This document shows, piece after piece, positions 1-11,029 of a stretch of 64,000 bases of DNA; within the stretch, counting starts at the first letter, position 1, and every line of letters begins with the position of its first letter. Location: NCBI GenBank assembly GCA_012934845.2, contig WNNJ02000362.1:1-64000 (forward strand), given 5' to 3'. Both the position numbers and the translations under genes were made by a program. A model generated the notes under the pieces. That model searched no databases. It was not told the origin of the DNA and worked only from the letters and a program-made list of their open reading frames with translations. The stretch comes from Pomphorhynchus laevis (taxonomy: Eukaryota > Acanthocephala > Palaeacanthocephala > Echinorhynchida > Pomphorhynchidae).

Positions 1-180
1 GCCATGGGACCAGATAAATAAGCTATGTGATTAGACATAAGCTATGTAACTAGATAAATAAGCTTTGTGATTAGACATAAGCTATGGGACTAGATATAAG
101 ATATGGAACTATATATAAGCTAAATGACTAGATAAATAAGCGTATGGGCTTATATAAATAAGCGTATGGGATTATATAAT
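1..180. repeat. degenerate tandem repeat, unit about 22 bp
   Basis: The first 180 bases are imperfect repeats of a phrase close to ATAAGCTATGNNACTAGATA, for example near 20-60, 60-100 and 100-170. The left end is cut by the window edge. No coding frame runs through it. It probably lies in an upstream intron of the acyl-CoA synthetase gene, which is an inference. Confidence 0.6.
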
Positions 181-1083
181 TACAAATTATTTGGTGATAA
201 ACAAATAATGTTTGACTCTCACCAAACGATTCGTAATTTATTCTATATTGACAGTTAAATTAAGAAGGCATATCCAGCAAAGGAATACAAAATTTATTTT
301 TAAATTTTCCTAAGATCAATATCAGCAGAAAATTAAAATCTGAAATTTAAAAATCACAAAGTATATAGCTTGAATTAGTTTTTAATATTCATAGACGGCT
401 AATACCACTGGATTTTAACGGCTTATTTAATCATGTGGTTCATATAAAATTGATCTTTTCTTTTACAATTTTTACAAAAGCAAAGTCAATTGTATTGTTT
501 TTGATGTGAACCTGATTAGCTCGTGCAGTGTTTTGACTGGGCGAAGTAGAGGTTTTTATCTTTACAAATACAGGTGATAATTCTTTAACTGCATGTTTAA
601 GGAATACTTAAGAAGTACTCACAACGGCGAATATTGTAAATACTTCTTTTAGCATTGCGAAAATACTTTTCTCAAAGCTCTTTATCTTAAGCGATAGTTT
701 GGAAAATTAGATGATATATTATAGTTGTGTGTTTTAATTGGCTTTATCATTTGATTTAAGAGGCCTCTTATAGTGGTTTCAACAACCAACCTTAAAACGA
801 ACTTATGCAATTTGAACCCTACGTTTTTTGTGAGGTTACCCTCAGCGAAAAATAACCATATTTCAAAACTATAAATAATTATCTATTAGGAATTAATGAT
901 GTTGTCCATTGGTCTATCGTGTGCTTGTGACATCTTATAATAAGAAAATTTTCAATATACTTTTTTTGTCTACATTTTGTAACTAGTTTTTCGTGATTGT
1001 TTTTATCGCCAAAAAATAAATTAATATAAATTATTAATTAGAATTCTTAAATTATCTTTATCACATTTTTATTTGTAATTTAG
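181..1083 (+). other. AT-rich intronic sequence, no gene seen
   Basis: No supportable coding segment was found here. It ends in a splice acceptor (TTTGTAATTTAG, up to 1083) directly before the first visible acyl-CoA synthetase exon, so at least its right part is intron. Confidence 0.5.
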
Positions 1084-1743
1084 ATGTGCTGTATGTCCTT
1101 AGGTTATAAGATTGGATATTTTTGCGGGGATGTGAAACGATTATTCGATGATATGAAAGAAATTAAACCAACGCTGCTGCCCACCGTTCCACGTCTGCTG
1201 GATAGAGTTTATGGTGAAATCCAGAAGAAAATTGATCGGAAAAAAATCGGAGTATTTAAGTCTGTTTTTTTCAAAGTCATGTATTCGCTGAAGCGTCGTT
1301 CTCTGTGCAATGGCGATTATCGTAAGCAACATTTAGCGGATGGTGTTGTATTTGGACAGATTCAAGCGATGTTTGGTGGTCGTTTGAAACTTGTACTAGT
1401 CGGTAGTTCTCCATCAAATCCAGATGTTCTTGGATTCATGAAAGTGGTACTTGGTTGTGTCGTTATCGAGGGATACGGACAAACAGAGTGTGCTGGAGCT
1501 TCACATACACAGCCTTTGTACGACATATCAGTTGGAAATGTTGGTACCAGCTTGCAATGCTGCGAAACAAAAATTATTGACGCTTCTGAATTAAAATACT
1601 ATGCTAGAAATAACAGTGGTGAATTATGTATAAGAGGTTACAACGTTTTCCAAGGGTATTACAAACGACCCGACGAAACTAAGAAAGTTTTAGACAGTGA
1701 CGGATGGTTACATACTGGTGACATTGTCATGATATCTACAAAA
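1084..1743 (+). CDS. ACSL: ACSL exon (AMP-binding core)
   Basis: This is an open stretch of 220 codons after acceptor ..TAATTTAG and before donor AAA|GTAAGG. It encodes GYKIGYFCGDVKRL through GWLHTGDI and includes the nucleotide-binding YGQTEC motif. The ATG at its first codon is internal: known family members continue upstream. Confidence 0.93.
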
Positions 1744-4700
1744 GTAAGGTCGATTTAATGTGAAATGTTGTTTGGTTTCTACTATTTGAAACAAAAGTAT
1801 TTTCTAGTAGATAAATTTTTATTCGATATTGATATATTAGTTTAAAGCCGGTTAAGCATCTACTGGACATTTTTAATGAAGGATTGCCTTCAACTAATTA
1901 TGGATTTGAGCTTTATTAAAGAACATATTCTCATGATATCATGGATAAGCTACGTTTTACCGAATTCGGTGTTTGGTAAGGCAGTTGTTACAGATATACT
2001 GTGTCACAGTCTGTGGTCATTTAACTCTTCTCAAATGCCACGAATGAGATATACTGTGTAATTAGTATGTGCTAACTTGACGCTTATCAAATGCCTAAAC
2101 CCATTTCAAAATTCGTAGATAACGTTTTTACGAATTATGTTAAATGTTCTGGCCATTGAGGTAATCTAAACAAATTAACTAATTTGATCTTATTGTTGTA
2201 AAAATCCTTAAAAATAAAGAGTGTAAATTAGAGATTATTGACGGTGGCACATCTACGTTGAGCATCCAAAATATCGATCACTTTTTATTTATTAGATATC
2301 CTATTATGTTAGGTTAGTAATCAAATCAATCTTCCTTTTAAGTTTAAAAATCCGTACAGAAAAGTAAATGTTTTAATTGGTGGAAATAGTTTATTTAAAT
2401 TAGATTTATAACGAGTTGAGAAGAATATATAGTAACTGTGAAGTATCGCAATCGCGTAAAAATATTTGATTATAATTTATGTATTTGTTAAAGGTTCGCC
2501 TACGGACTAAAGAAATTCGTAGTACAATTAATACAACTTTAAATAAACGATTCTGTAATATTTTCTCATTAAGTAAGTGCATAATGGTGGGTTGGTTCAC
2601 AAGTCTTAAACTTGCATGAACAAATATATTACCGTAGACAGTGTTCTTCGGTTAAGAAACATCATTCATAGTTTTTGTCTTTAAGTTCAAATAATGAAGT
2701 TATTGCATAAGGTGATGTAGCTCGGTCATAGGAGGATTAACATCGTGCCCCATATAATATTATAATATTATATATTATATATAAGTACCTATATATACTT
2801 AATATATAATATAAATATAATATATATTATAATTACAAATATTATATATTATAATATAATATATGATATATTTATTCAATTTGTATTTTTGTGTAAGATA
2901 ATTTCTCAATACTATTTGTTATAGAATAATATAATTTCACCTGTATCCCTCAAGTAATAATATTCTATTTGTCCTTTATATTTTTAGGATAATAAAGTAT
3001 CTATTGTGGATAGAAAAAACGAAATATTTAAGCTTTCACAGGTAACTATTTACTATTTATGGTTTTTGAAGTTGCATTGAAAATATAGAGTACTTTTAAA
3101 CCTTTGAGTAAAAACACTAAGATTGTTGTCGTTATATTACATATCGAAAGTAATAAGCTATTATTGGATATATTGTGTGATAGATATAAAATTGATATTA
3201 ACATATTTCTGTTTAACCAAATATTCGTTTCGAAGATTAGAGGATTTAGATTCATTCTTTTTTAAATTTTAATTTTGGACCTGAATTGATGAAATAAAAA
3301 ACAGAAACCAATTTATTTTTTTCATTAAACCAATTTATTCTTTTATATTTAGCTAAATTCTGCATCATCGTCAGAATCTAGCATCATCGGCATCAATCAG
3401 TGTTCAGTAATAGATGTTCGTTCATGGCGTAATCACGATTAATGAACGAACGATCTGCAGATTATCAATTTGTATAATTACAATAAATTTTAATTGCGAA
3501 TTACCAAATTGTATAAATATGTAAACAAAACCTCAAATAATATTTCCTTGTATGATTTTATTGTAATAATTATAATTACTCGTATATTGATAGTCAGACT
3601 GGACACAAGGTTTGAGGAATATAATCACATAATAATAGCATAATGTGTGATAACATTTTTTTGAGGAATATAATCACATCATGCTCTCAATTTAGATTAT
3701 AAAGATAATATTGTTAATCCTTATATTCTTTAAAATGATCAGTTTGACAGCCACGAAAGAATAGACAAAATAGTAACTAATATCGTTGCGTCATTGTTTT
3801 GACTCATCAGTGACGTCATTGTTGACTCATCAACAATGACGAAGCGGTACTAGTTACTGTTTTGTCGATTCTTTCTTGGCTGTCAAACTTATCACAAACA
3901 ACTTCCCACGGAATCCTCTATCAGTTCTAAATCTATAAAATGAAAAAAAAAACATTTTCTATATAGTGTATGAAAACATTTTTATATACAGTATATTTTC
4001 TATATATGAATTTAGTTGGTTTATATACAATTACACAAAAACGTAGATGTCAATTGTATAAAATGAGCACTATTTAATGAATACTGTTCTGTATATAAAT
4101 CTGTTTTTTAATTATTTTAATGCTAGCAGAAGCTAGCGAAATATAAAATATAATAAATTAATTTCATGTACATTGATCATTCGACAAAAGAAAAGGAAAA
4201 TCATATTAAAATTACATTTTTATATCTATTAAAAATAAGTACTAAAGTATTAAATACTTTCAATTAATTAAATCAGCTAACTGAGTCTACGTATTGTTAT
4301 ATAATTATAAAATAAACAAAACATAATAATGCTAAATCAAAATTTAATAATTAAATAATAAAATTAATAATTGTTTTTAGATTTTCTATAATTTAAATCA
4401 AGTTAAAAAAATAAAAAATAAAAAATAAAAAATAAAAAATGAAATTTAAAATAAACGTCATTTTTATGAATTGACTAATAAATAACAGACGTTGTATCAG
4501 AATACTATTTTACCAAATACTATTTTACAATATAATCACTTAAAGATAAAATCACTTAAAGATAAACTTGATACAAGTTTATCAAATACTATTTTACAAT
4601 ATAATCACTTAAAATATTCAATGGGTGTAACTCGACAACATCTCAATAATTTTTATTTATTTAGCTTGTCAGTAAGATCAATATAGTTTTCATATAATGT

Positions 4701-7700
4701 AAAAAGTTATTGCCGATATCTCTCAATTAAAATCGCTTAAGAATTAATGCATACTGATTGAAGTCTGGTGTTACAAAATGCCTTGAATATTACGAATTTA
4801 TTTTTCGTAATTTATTCAGTCATAATCATTTTACTGTTTTGAATTTTGAAATTTTTTTATCTTTGGATTATTTTGTTTGAAACAGAATGATCAATCTCTA
4901 AAGATTTAACTAATATATTATCTATTATGCACTTTAAATTATAGCAAAGGGTTTTAACTACATATACATCAAATTCATTAATAACATGTTTGATAATGTA
5001 TTTGGTAAAAACACTTTTCAAATGTTGTGTTGCTATATAAAGTGCAACAAGAATCTTTTAAAAAATTTGAAAAATTTATTAAATTTGCAATACGTAACAG
5101 TTATTTGTTTATAGTAAAGTTCATATTTATTTAAAGATATTTTAGTTTTGAGAACGATAACTTTTTATGATGATTCATTAATCTAATGTGCAAATGTAAA
5201 CCTTTTAATATTTCATATGGTTTGTCGTTAAGGGTGAATACATTGTTCCAACTAAAATCGAGCAAGTGTACCAAAAGATGGATGTTGTATCGCAATGTCT
5301 TGTGTATGGCAGTCCATATAAGGTTCGTTATGAAAAAAACGTTTTGCACAATGAAGCGTTATGTAAATGTTTAATTTATTTAGAGTTTTACAGTTGCAAT
5401 TGTTGTTCCCGATAACGAAGTTTTATTAAATATCGCTGAAAAGAATAATATTACCGGTAGTTACGAAGATCTTTGCAAACACCCGGTACTCTATTTATTT
5501 AAGTCTTTCTCTTGTTAAAGTTACTTAAAATACATCAATGTATCACCATATACAGTTAAGGATTTTCGTGTAGAGCTTTACATTCTTACGAGGTCTTATT
5601 AACTCACTGCATTACAATTTGTTTCCCAAAGAAATAAAAGAATAAGTAGCAAACAATATTAAATGTTGTATATACAAAAGTATCCAAGCATATATTCGAT
5701 TTCTCTCATTCTCACCTGATATCATTTCTAATTGTTTGATTAGTATTTACGAACTTTAACAGTTTTAAAATAATTTCAACTAATTAAAAACTGATTATTA
5801 GTTAAAAAAAAACAAATGTTTCAACTAACTACATAAATATATTTTGAAGTTACATATATATTAAAGCTACATATATATTGAATTTACATATTTTGTATAA
5901 TACATAAATTTAAAAATGTTAATATTTTAATTTTAAAAAGAAATTTTATGGACAAATTACTTGATGATTATGAAATCATCTGGGAAAATTCCGATGTTAT
6001 CAGGTTTCAGCCCCTATTCCTCAGCCAAACAGTAGCCGGGCCAAATTCATGCCAATTATCTATTTCATTTGATGTAATTTGATTATCTAGCGTAGTTCCT
6101 TATCCTAACACAAAGCATAATGTTTTGAGCTCAATCCATAAATATTTCCCACTTAAGAGATTGAGTTTATTCTTAATAATACTTTGATGATTTATAAACT
6201 TTTCATTTTTTGATTTTATCACCACATTTTAAAAAATTTAAATCAGCTAACTGAGTCTACGTATTGAATATAATTATAAAATAAACAAAACATAATACTG
6301 CTAAATCAAAATTTAATAATTAAATAATAAAATTAATAATTGTTTTTAGATTTTCTATAATTTAAATCAAGTTAAAATAAAAAATAAAATTTAAAATAAA
6401 CGTCATTTTTATGAATTGACTAATAAATAACAGACGTTGTATCAGAATAAGAATTAGAGGTCATCAGGAGGAACTGCTATGCTATCAGGTTTCGGCCCCT
6501 AACTCGTCTACCCAACATAGCAGCGGGACCAAATACATGCTAATGATGTATTTCCTCTGAAACAACTATCTAGTATCTTATTCTAATGCAAAGTATATTA
6601 TTTATTATCCATCCATAAAAATTTGCCACTTAAGAGTTTAAATTTATTCTTTATATTATTGTGTTGATTTATATATTTTACTATTTTCCTGCTTGATGTT
6701 ATTTTTATAGTAACCTAGTTTAAAATATGTATCTATTAAATTATTTAAATGATTTTGAAGAAAGTCAATATCATTAATATTGTTGCTATTCTTAAAATTT
6801 CATTATTTAATGTATTATATTTTATATTATATGGCATGCATGAATGCTCATGCGAAAATATGTTTCTTGTAAATTTAAACATGTCATCTTTACGATATAA
6901 ATTAATAGTAGTTTTAGTTAATGTTAATTTAATGTTCATATCTAGATATACACCTTCTTTATCATTAATATTGGTTTTGTTAAGAATAAGGCTTTCTGGA
7001 TAAATTTGTTCACTAATTGAATAAAAATTATTAGAAATAAATACACATATATCATCAATGTATCAAAACATGTAATTCATATATTTATATAGTTTAGATT
7101 TAGTTTTTACACAGTTATGAACAAATTCATATTCTATAAAGCTTAAAAACAAGTCAGCTATAATTGGGCTACTATTACCACCTATTGGAACACCTTTTAC
7201 TTGTCTAAATATAGATGTCCCTACTTTTAAATAATTTTGATTTATCAAAATATTTAAGGATTCTATTAATTCAATTTTATCCATATATTTATATTTACTT
7301 GATGGTTTAATTTTTGTTAAATAGGCGTTATAATTAATATAACATATATATGTATATCTTTTTCTGAATATAAGATTAATTAATTTTACTAACGCTTCTT
7401 TAATATCTACTAAATCTAGATTTGTATAAAGCGTACTAAAATCGTATGTATTCATATTTTGAAAATTTATTCTTTTTGTCTGTTCTAAAAATTCTTTTGT
7501 AGAATTAATACTGAAATAGTGTTTTATACCAGTATTAATTTCGATTACCTTGCAATATTTTTTAAAGTGTGCTTTAATTACTTTAAGTATTTTATTCATA
7601 TAAACAGAAAGTGGTTTTAATGTACATTTAAACGCACTACATATGAACCTAGGTTTTATTGAATTTTTATGTAATTTTGGATTCCAATATAATATAGGTA

Positions 7701-10700
7701 TAGTTTTATTATCTAATTCAACCTTTATACCCTTTTTATCCATTATAGAACAGTGACTTGTAATAATTGTTTCTAAACTCAACTCACTACGTTCATATGT
7801 TGGATTTACATTTAAATCATTAGAATTAACCTCTTTCATTAGTATATCATAATAAAGCTTTTTGCATATGAAGACAAAGTTATTGCTAGCTTTATCAATA
7901 GTTGTTATTATATAGTTATCCTTTAATTTAGTAAGTTCTTTATACATATCTTTATTAATTTTATCTTCCCTTTTATAATTGTTTGTTATTTTAATTTTAC
8001 TTTTAATTTTATCAAATATATAATCTTTCCAAATTTTTATCTTAGATATATTCGAGCTTTCACTATTAATCAGCTTACTAAAGTAATCATTTAAGTTATT
8101 ATATAACGAATTGTAAATTTTATTTCTGTCGTTGGTATTATTTAATCTATATTTAAGCCCTTTTGATAGCAGCTTTCTTTATTCACAATTTTCAATTAAT
8201 TCTAGATTATGGGTACATATATGTTCATTTATTTTATCAAAACTAAGACTTTTACAATTGCATTCTGTTTCCATTATGTTTCTAATATTATCGTTACATA
8301 TTGATTTTAATTCTTTATTATAATTACAAATTTTTCGTCCTAATGGTGGTAGGAGTTTATACCTTATTTTAGGAATATATTTACTTAAATCTGACCCTAT
8401 TATTTCTTTACTTTTAGAATTATTTAAAAGTCCGGCTATATTTATGTTATCTATACATTTATTAATGAAGTTTATGGTTAATGTATATTTTCTTTTGTTA
8501 TTAGTAACATTTATTGTACGATTATAGTATTTTATATTACAATATCTGGCCTATCATATTAGCCTATCATAGTCGTTAATTAATTTTTGATTTATTGAAC
8601 ATATGATATCTTTAAAAAACTTCTTATATTTACATAAAGATCTTTTAGCTTATTATCACTTAAAAGTTGTTTTAATATTTCTAATTGTTCATTTATATAC
8701 ATATCTTTTTTAATATTTTTAACTCTATTTTTCCTATTCCTTTTATTACCATGACTTCTTGTGCCAATTATATTGTTGAAATTAGTTTAGAAAAGATTAA
8801 TATCATTACATATTATAGCAACTAATATATTACTATATATTTATTTTTCTATTATGGCAATAAATGTGTATTATAAATAAATAAAATATTATGGGATACT
8901 ACCCAGATGTAGTATGAACATCATATTTTCGTAATTCTATTGCAATGAGACTAATTACTAAACGCTTATTAAAAATAAATCATTCATAAATATTCTTTGT
9001 GTTTATAAAGTAAACCAGTTTTACTTAACAAAGAGAGCAAGAGAGCTTATTTCTTCAATCTATAAGTTGTTGTAAGAATACGTAATTGTGTACTGTGGCT
9101 TCTGATAAGGTTATATCAAAGATTAAACATTTGAATATCTGAATTTAAGCCCCATTTGTTTTAGACTATTATGACTGTTTTTTAAACGAGCTTTTACATT
9201 TCTAAACTGTAATTATATGTAAATCAGATGTCACTGAAATTTTCTATTGAGATCTTTTTAGTATAAAATTCACCTAGTGTTCTATTATTATTGAATTATT
9301 TGCCCTTTACTTATTTAATATGCACAAAAGATTGTTTGTTATTCAATCCTTTCTGTACATTTTAGATAAATGTCCATAATTTTATTGAAAAGTCAACCTG
9401 TGATAAAATTTAAAATAAATTTGTTGATTATCTATTAGCCTATTTATCTTTTACGATCTAGAAACTCAAAGATATAATAATGAAATTAATTCATGCCGCT
9501 TCAACTGAAGCTCAACTAAGCGGCGTTGAGAAGGTATGTAAAATTAAAATTTATATTTTCTATAATTGTCTATAATACAACTTTGAAAAGTATAATTTTT
9601 TGAAATAGATTTTTACGAGTTTTTTAAAATTAATGAACTATAAATGTTAATTTTTTGAGCAGATTCGGGGATCGAAGAATATAATTTTGCCTGTTAGCAA
9701 TATAATTGACTAATTTTTTTATAATGTCTGATCGTTTGTTTGTTCTATCCCGCAGTAATCAATCTTATTACCTAACTAAAATTTCCACGTTTGTTCTAAT
9801 ATTTAAATGCTATTGTATATCATGTAACGATGACAATTCAGTAATTTATAAATAATTTAATATACTTCAAACTATATCTCGAATAAGAAGTAATCAAGGG
9901 TAACATGATGTGTAATGCGGTACAACGATTTACATTCCTTATTAAACAAATAATACGGTTATAATTTTAGGAAACTTTGTTTTACTTTGTGTATTCTGCA
10001 TTTTGTAACTTATTAATAAAGAAAGTATTGTTTATCTCGAGGTTTAATGTATTATCAGTTTATCAAATTAAAAATAAATGATATTGATTCATTTTATTAA
10101 TTCAAAATTTTTGAATTAATGGACATGCAGTAGAAAAAATAGTGATCCCTTTGCTTAAATTGTAATTATGTTTTACCAAATACATTTTGTTTGCTGTGTT
10201 TTCTGTTGTCTATTATTTTGTTTGTTTGCCTTATATTTTGTAGATGTGTACCGGTATAACTTAATATGTTTAAGCTTTGATTAATAAAAACTAAACGTTT
10301 TTATTGTATGGGGTAGTTGCAGAATCCAATAAAAATCTGCAAATATTATTAAAATGAGTTGTCTACATGTATTAATCAATTTATTCGGATTTTTGTCATT
10401 ATTCTGATTGATGAAATGTGGTAGGTGCAAAGTCCAATGAAGTCTTACGAAAGAAAAAATAAATCTTACGAAATTATGAAGGATTACGAGAGATTGCGGA
10501 AGAAGTATTGAATCTTTGTACCGACCACATAAATAGAGGAAATAATCGAATACAGCAGTACATCAGTTAATGCCTGGTTTTGAGAGGCTGGTTATATATT
10601 AATTTTAAATTTAGAAATCCTTTTAACGCTCTAAATGCTTCGAAAATGTTTACGATAATGAATTAAATTGTATTAGTTCATGCCGCTTCAACTGAAGCGG

Positions 10701-10932
10701 CATGATAACTCTTATGAATAAAATCCAAATTCGTATTTTCCAAATTATTGATTTCTTTATAGTTTACTGTTGTTGTTGCTTTAAGGTACGAAACATTTAC
10801 TTGAGCAGCGAACCGTTCACAATAGACAACGGCCTTCTTACGCCAACAATGAAGATTCGTCGTAGTGTATGCGCGAGCTATTTTCGTCAACAGATTGATA
10901 GTCTGTATAATACGGATGGAAACCAGATATAA
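1084..10932 (+). CDS. ACSL: long-chain acyl-CoA synthetase, C-terminal half, six exons
   Basis: This enzyme activates long-chain fatty acids with ATP and CoA, usually at ER, mitochondrial outer or peroxisomal membranes. The six exons are 1084-1743, 2988-3041, 5233-5322, 5384-5485, 9462-9533 and 10786-10932. All junctions are GT..AG and in phase 0, giving 374 residues. Family landmarks occur in the expected order: KPTLLPTVPRLLDRVY, the adenylate-forming core EGYGQTECAGAS, GWLHTGDI, the hinge/FACS region DRKNEIFKLSQ-GEYIVPTKIE, SYEDLC, and the C-terminal DNGLLTPTMKIRR ending at TAA 10930. A full-length protein is near 700 residues, so the AMP-binding N-terminal part lies outside the window. Intron 4 (5486-9461) holds an antisense Penelope-like element. 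I am sure of the family; the ACSL paralogue is not resolved. Confidence 0.93.
2745..2880. repeat. AT-only palindromic low-complexity tract
   Basis: Runs of TATAATATTATA-type sequence in an ACSL intron, able to pair with itself. Probably simple sequence. Confidence 0.6.
2988..3041 (+). CDS. ACSL: ACSL exon (18 codons)
   Basis: Flanked by TTTTTAG and CAG|GTAACT. It encodes DNKVSIVDRKNEIFKLSQ, the family's conserved hinge segment (usual form IDRKKxIFKLAQ). Confidence 0.9.
3416..3451. repeat. small inverted repeat, 10-bp arms
   Basis: GTTCGTTCAT (3416-3425) is the exact inverse complement of ATGAACGAAC (3442-3451), with a 16-nt spacer. The words resemble the perfect palindrome at 37339-37376. 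Confidence 0.6.
3741..3889. mobile_element. foldback (MITE-like) element, about 149 bp
   Basis: The two ends are near-perfect inverse complements: AGTTTGACAGCC at 3741 mirrors GGCTGTCAAACT at 3878-3889. The complementarity continues inward over about 60-70 bp to a centre holding GTCATTG/CAATGAC and GACTCATCA copies. It has no coding capacity and sits in an ACSL intron. A non-autonomous DNA transposon or another foldback are both possible. I did not identify target-site duplications. Confidence 0.65.
4270..4504 (-). repeat. direct repeat copy 1 flanking Penelope region
   Basis: Begins AATCAGCTAACTGAGTCTAC and ends GACGTTGTATCAGAATA. It is nearly identical to 6240-6449, differing mainly by an expanded AAAAAT tract at 4406-4440. 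It is probably a partial long terminal repeat (pLTR) of the Penelope-like element, which is an inference from position. Confidence 0.7.
4503..4620. repeat. short tandem duplication
   Basis: The phrase AAATACTATTTTACAATATA followed by ATCACTTAAA recurs near 4515 and 4585, and ATCACTTAAAGATAAA is doubled between them. Confidence 0.6.
5233..5322 (+). CDS. ACSL: ACSL exon (30 codons)
   Basis: Starts after CGTTAAG with GEYIVPTKIEQVY and ends SPYK|GTTCG. It continues the conserved GEYIxPEKIE motif from the previous exon in the same phase. Confidence 0.9.
5384..5485 (+). CDS. ACSL: ACSL exon (34 codons)
   Basis: Follows TTATTTAG and ends CACCCG|GTACT. It encodes SFTVAIVVPDNEVL and GSYEDLCKHP, matching the family's AIVVPDxExL and SxEELC blocks. 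Confidence 0.9.
5940..6200 (-). repeat. Penelope 3' UTR module, copy B
   Basis: Read on the - strand it shares with 6450-6600 the string AGGGGC(C/T)GAAACCTGATA and following blocks, and with 35700-35860 the same layout. It carries CTGAGGA (complement of 6018-6024) and GAAAC (complement of 6004-6008). It is a partial copy of the element's 3' untranslated region. Confidence 0.6.
6240..6449 (-). repeat. direct repeat copy 2 flanking Penelope region
   Basis: About 95% like 4270-4504 by eye. On the element's sense strand (-) it lies just downstream of the 3' UTR module of the main Penelope-like copy. A shortened relative of its end is present at 35655-35706. Confidence 0.7.
6450..8800 (-). mobile_element. 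Penelope-like retroelement, degenerate
   Basis: This is an antisense insertion in ACSL intron 4. It contains a reverse transcriptase reading frame (6745 to about 8780), a 3' UTR with a hairpin module (6450-6620) and flanking direct repeats (4270, 6240). The RT landmarks (DKASNNFVF, KLHKN..KPRFI, YDFSTLYTNL, QVKGVPIGGNSSPIIADLF, YIDD) and the C-terminal tail resemble the Penelope class. No C-terminal GIY-YIG nuclease is visible, so it may be of the permuted (Naiad-like) type, but no N-terminal nuclease is recognisable either. A second truncated copy lies at 35655-36125. Confidence 0.8.
6745..8780 (-). pseudogene. Penelope-like reverse transcriptase, broken ORF
   Basis: Reading from about 8780 downward, the frame starts with a basic N-terminal segment, has stops and a frame change near 8540-8600, and is then open from about 8530 except for a stop near 8180. 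It has an uninterrupted 294-codon part (7063-7947). A TGA then falls immediately before the catalytic YIDD motif (about 7058-7060), where relatives usually have an aromatic or basic residue. The frame continues through YLDMNIKLTLTK and stops at 6745. There is a CNC...HICTH cluster near 8220-8280. The frame breaks mean this copy is not a working enzyme gene. Confidence 0.75.
9462..9533 (+). CDS. ACSL: ACSL exon (24 codons)
   Basis: Follows TTACGATCTAG and ends GAGAAG|GTATGT. It encodes KLKDIIMKLIHAASTEAQ then LSGVEK, the helical segment that precedes the last conserved block. Part of it is duplicated in the next intron at 10674-10701. Confidence 0.8.
10674..10704. repeat. copy of ACSL exon fragment ending in a palindrome
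   Basis: ATTAGTTCATGCCGCTTCAA plus CTGAAGC repeats exon bases 9486-9512 with one difference. Here it runs on into GGCATG, making CATGCCGCTTC/GAAGCGGCATG arms of 11 bp around a 4-nt loop (10679-10704). It lies in the intron just upstream of the last exon. Confidence 0.7.
10786..10932 (+). CDS. ACSL: ACSL last exon
   Basis: Follows GCTTTAAG. It encodes VRNIYLSSEPFTIDNGLL, then TPTMKIRRSVCASYFRQQI, and ends at TAA 10930-10932. DNGLLTPTxK(x)KR and YF..QI(D)xLY are typical of the ACSL C-terminus. Confidence 0.92.
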   Translation, partial: VRNIYLSSEPFTIDNGLLTPTMKIRRSVCASYFRQQIDSLYNTDGNQI

Positions 10933-11012
10933 TAGCTGAAGCATAACATATAATATAGATCGTAACTACTATAGTTTGGGTATGAAATATTGTCAGTTGA
11001 GCATATAATGAA

Positions 11013-11018
11013 AATAAA
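11013..11018 (+). promoter_or_regulatory. candidate polyadenylation signal of ACSL
   Basis: AATAAA lies about 80 nt after the ACSL stop codon, a usual place for a 3'-end signal. In such AT-rich DNA the hexamer is common, so support is modest. Confidence 0.4.
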
Positions 11019-11029
11019 AAAATCATGGC

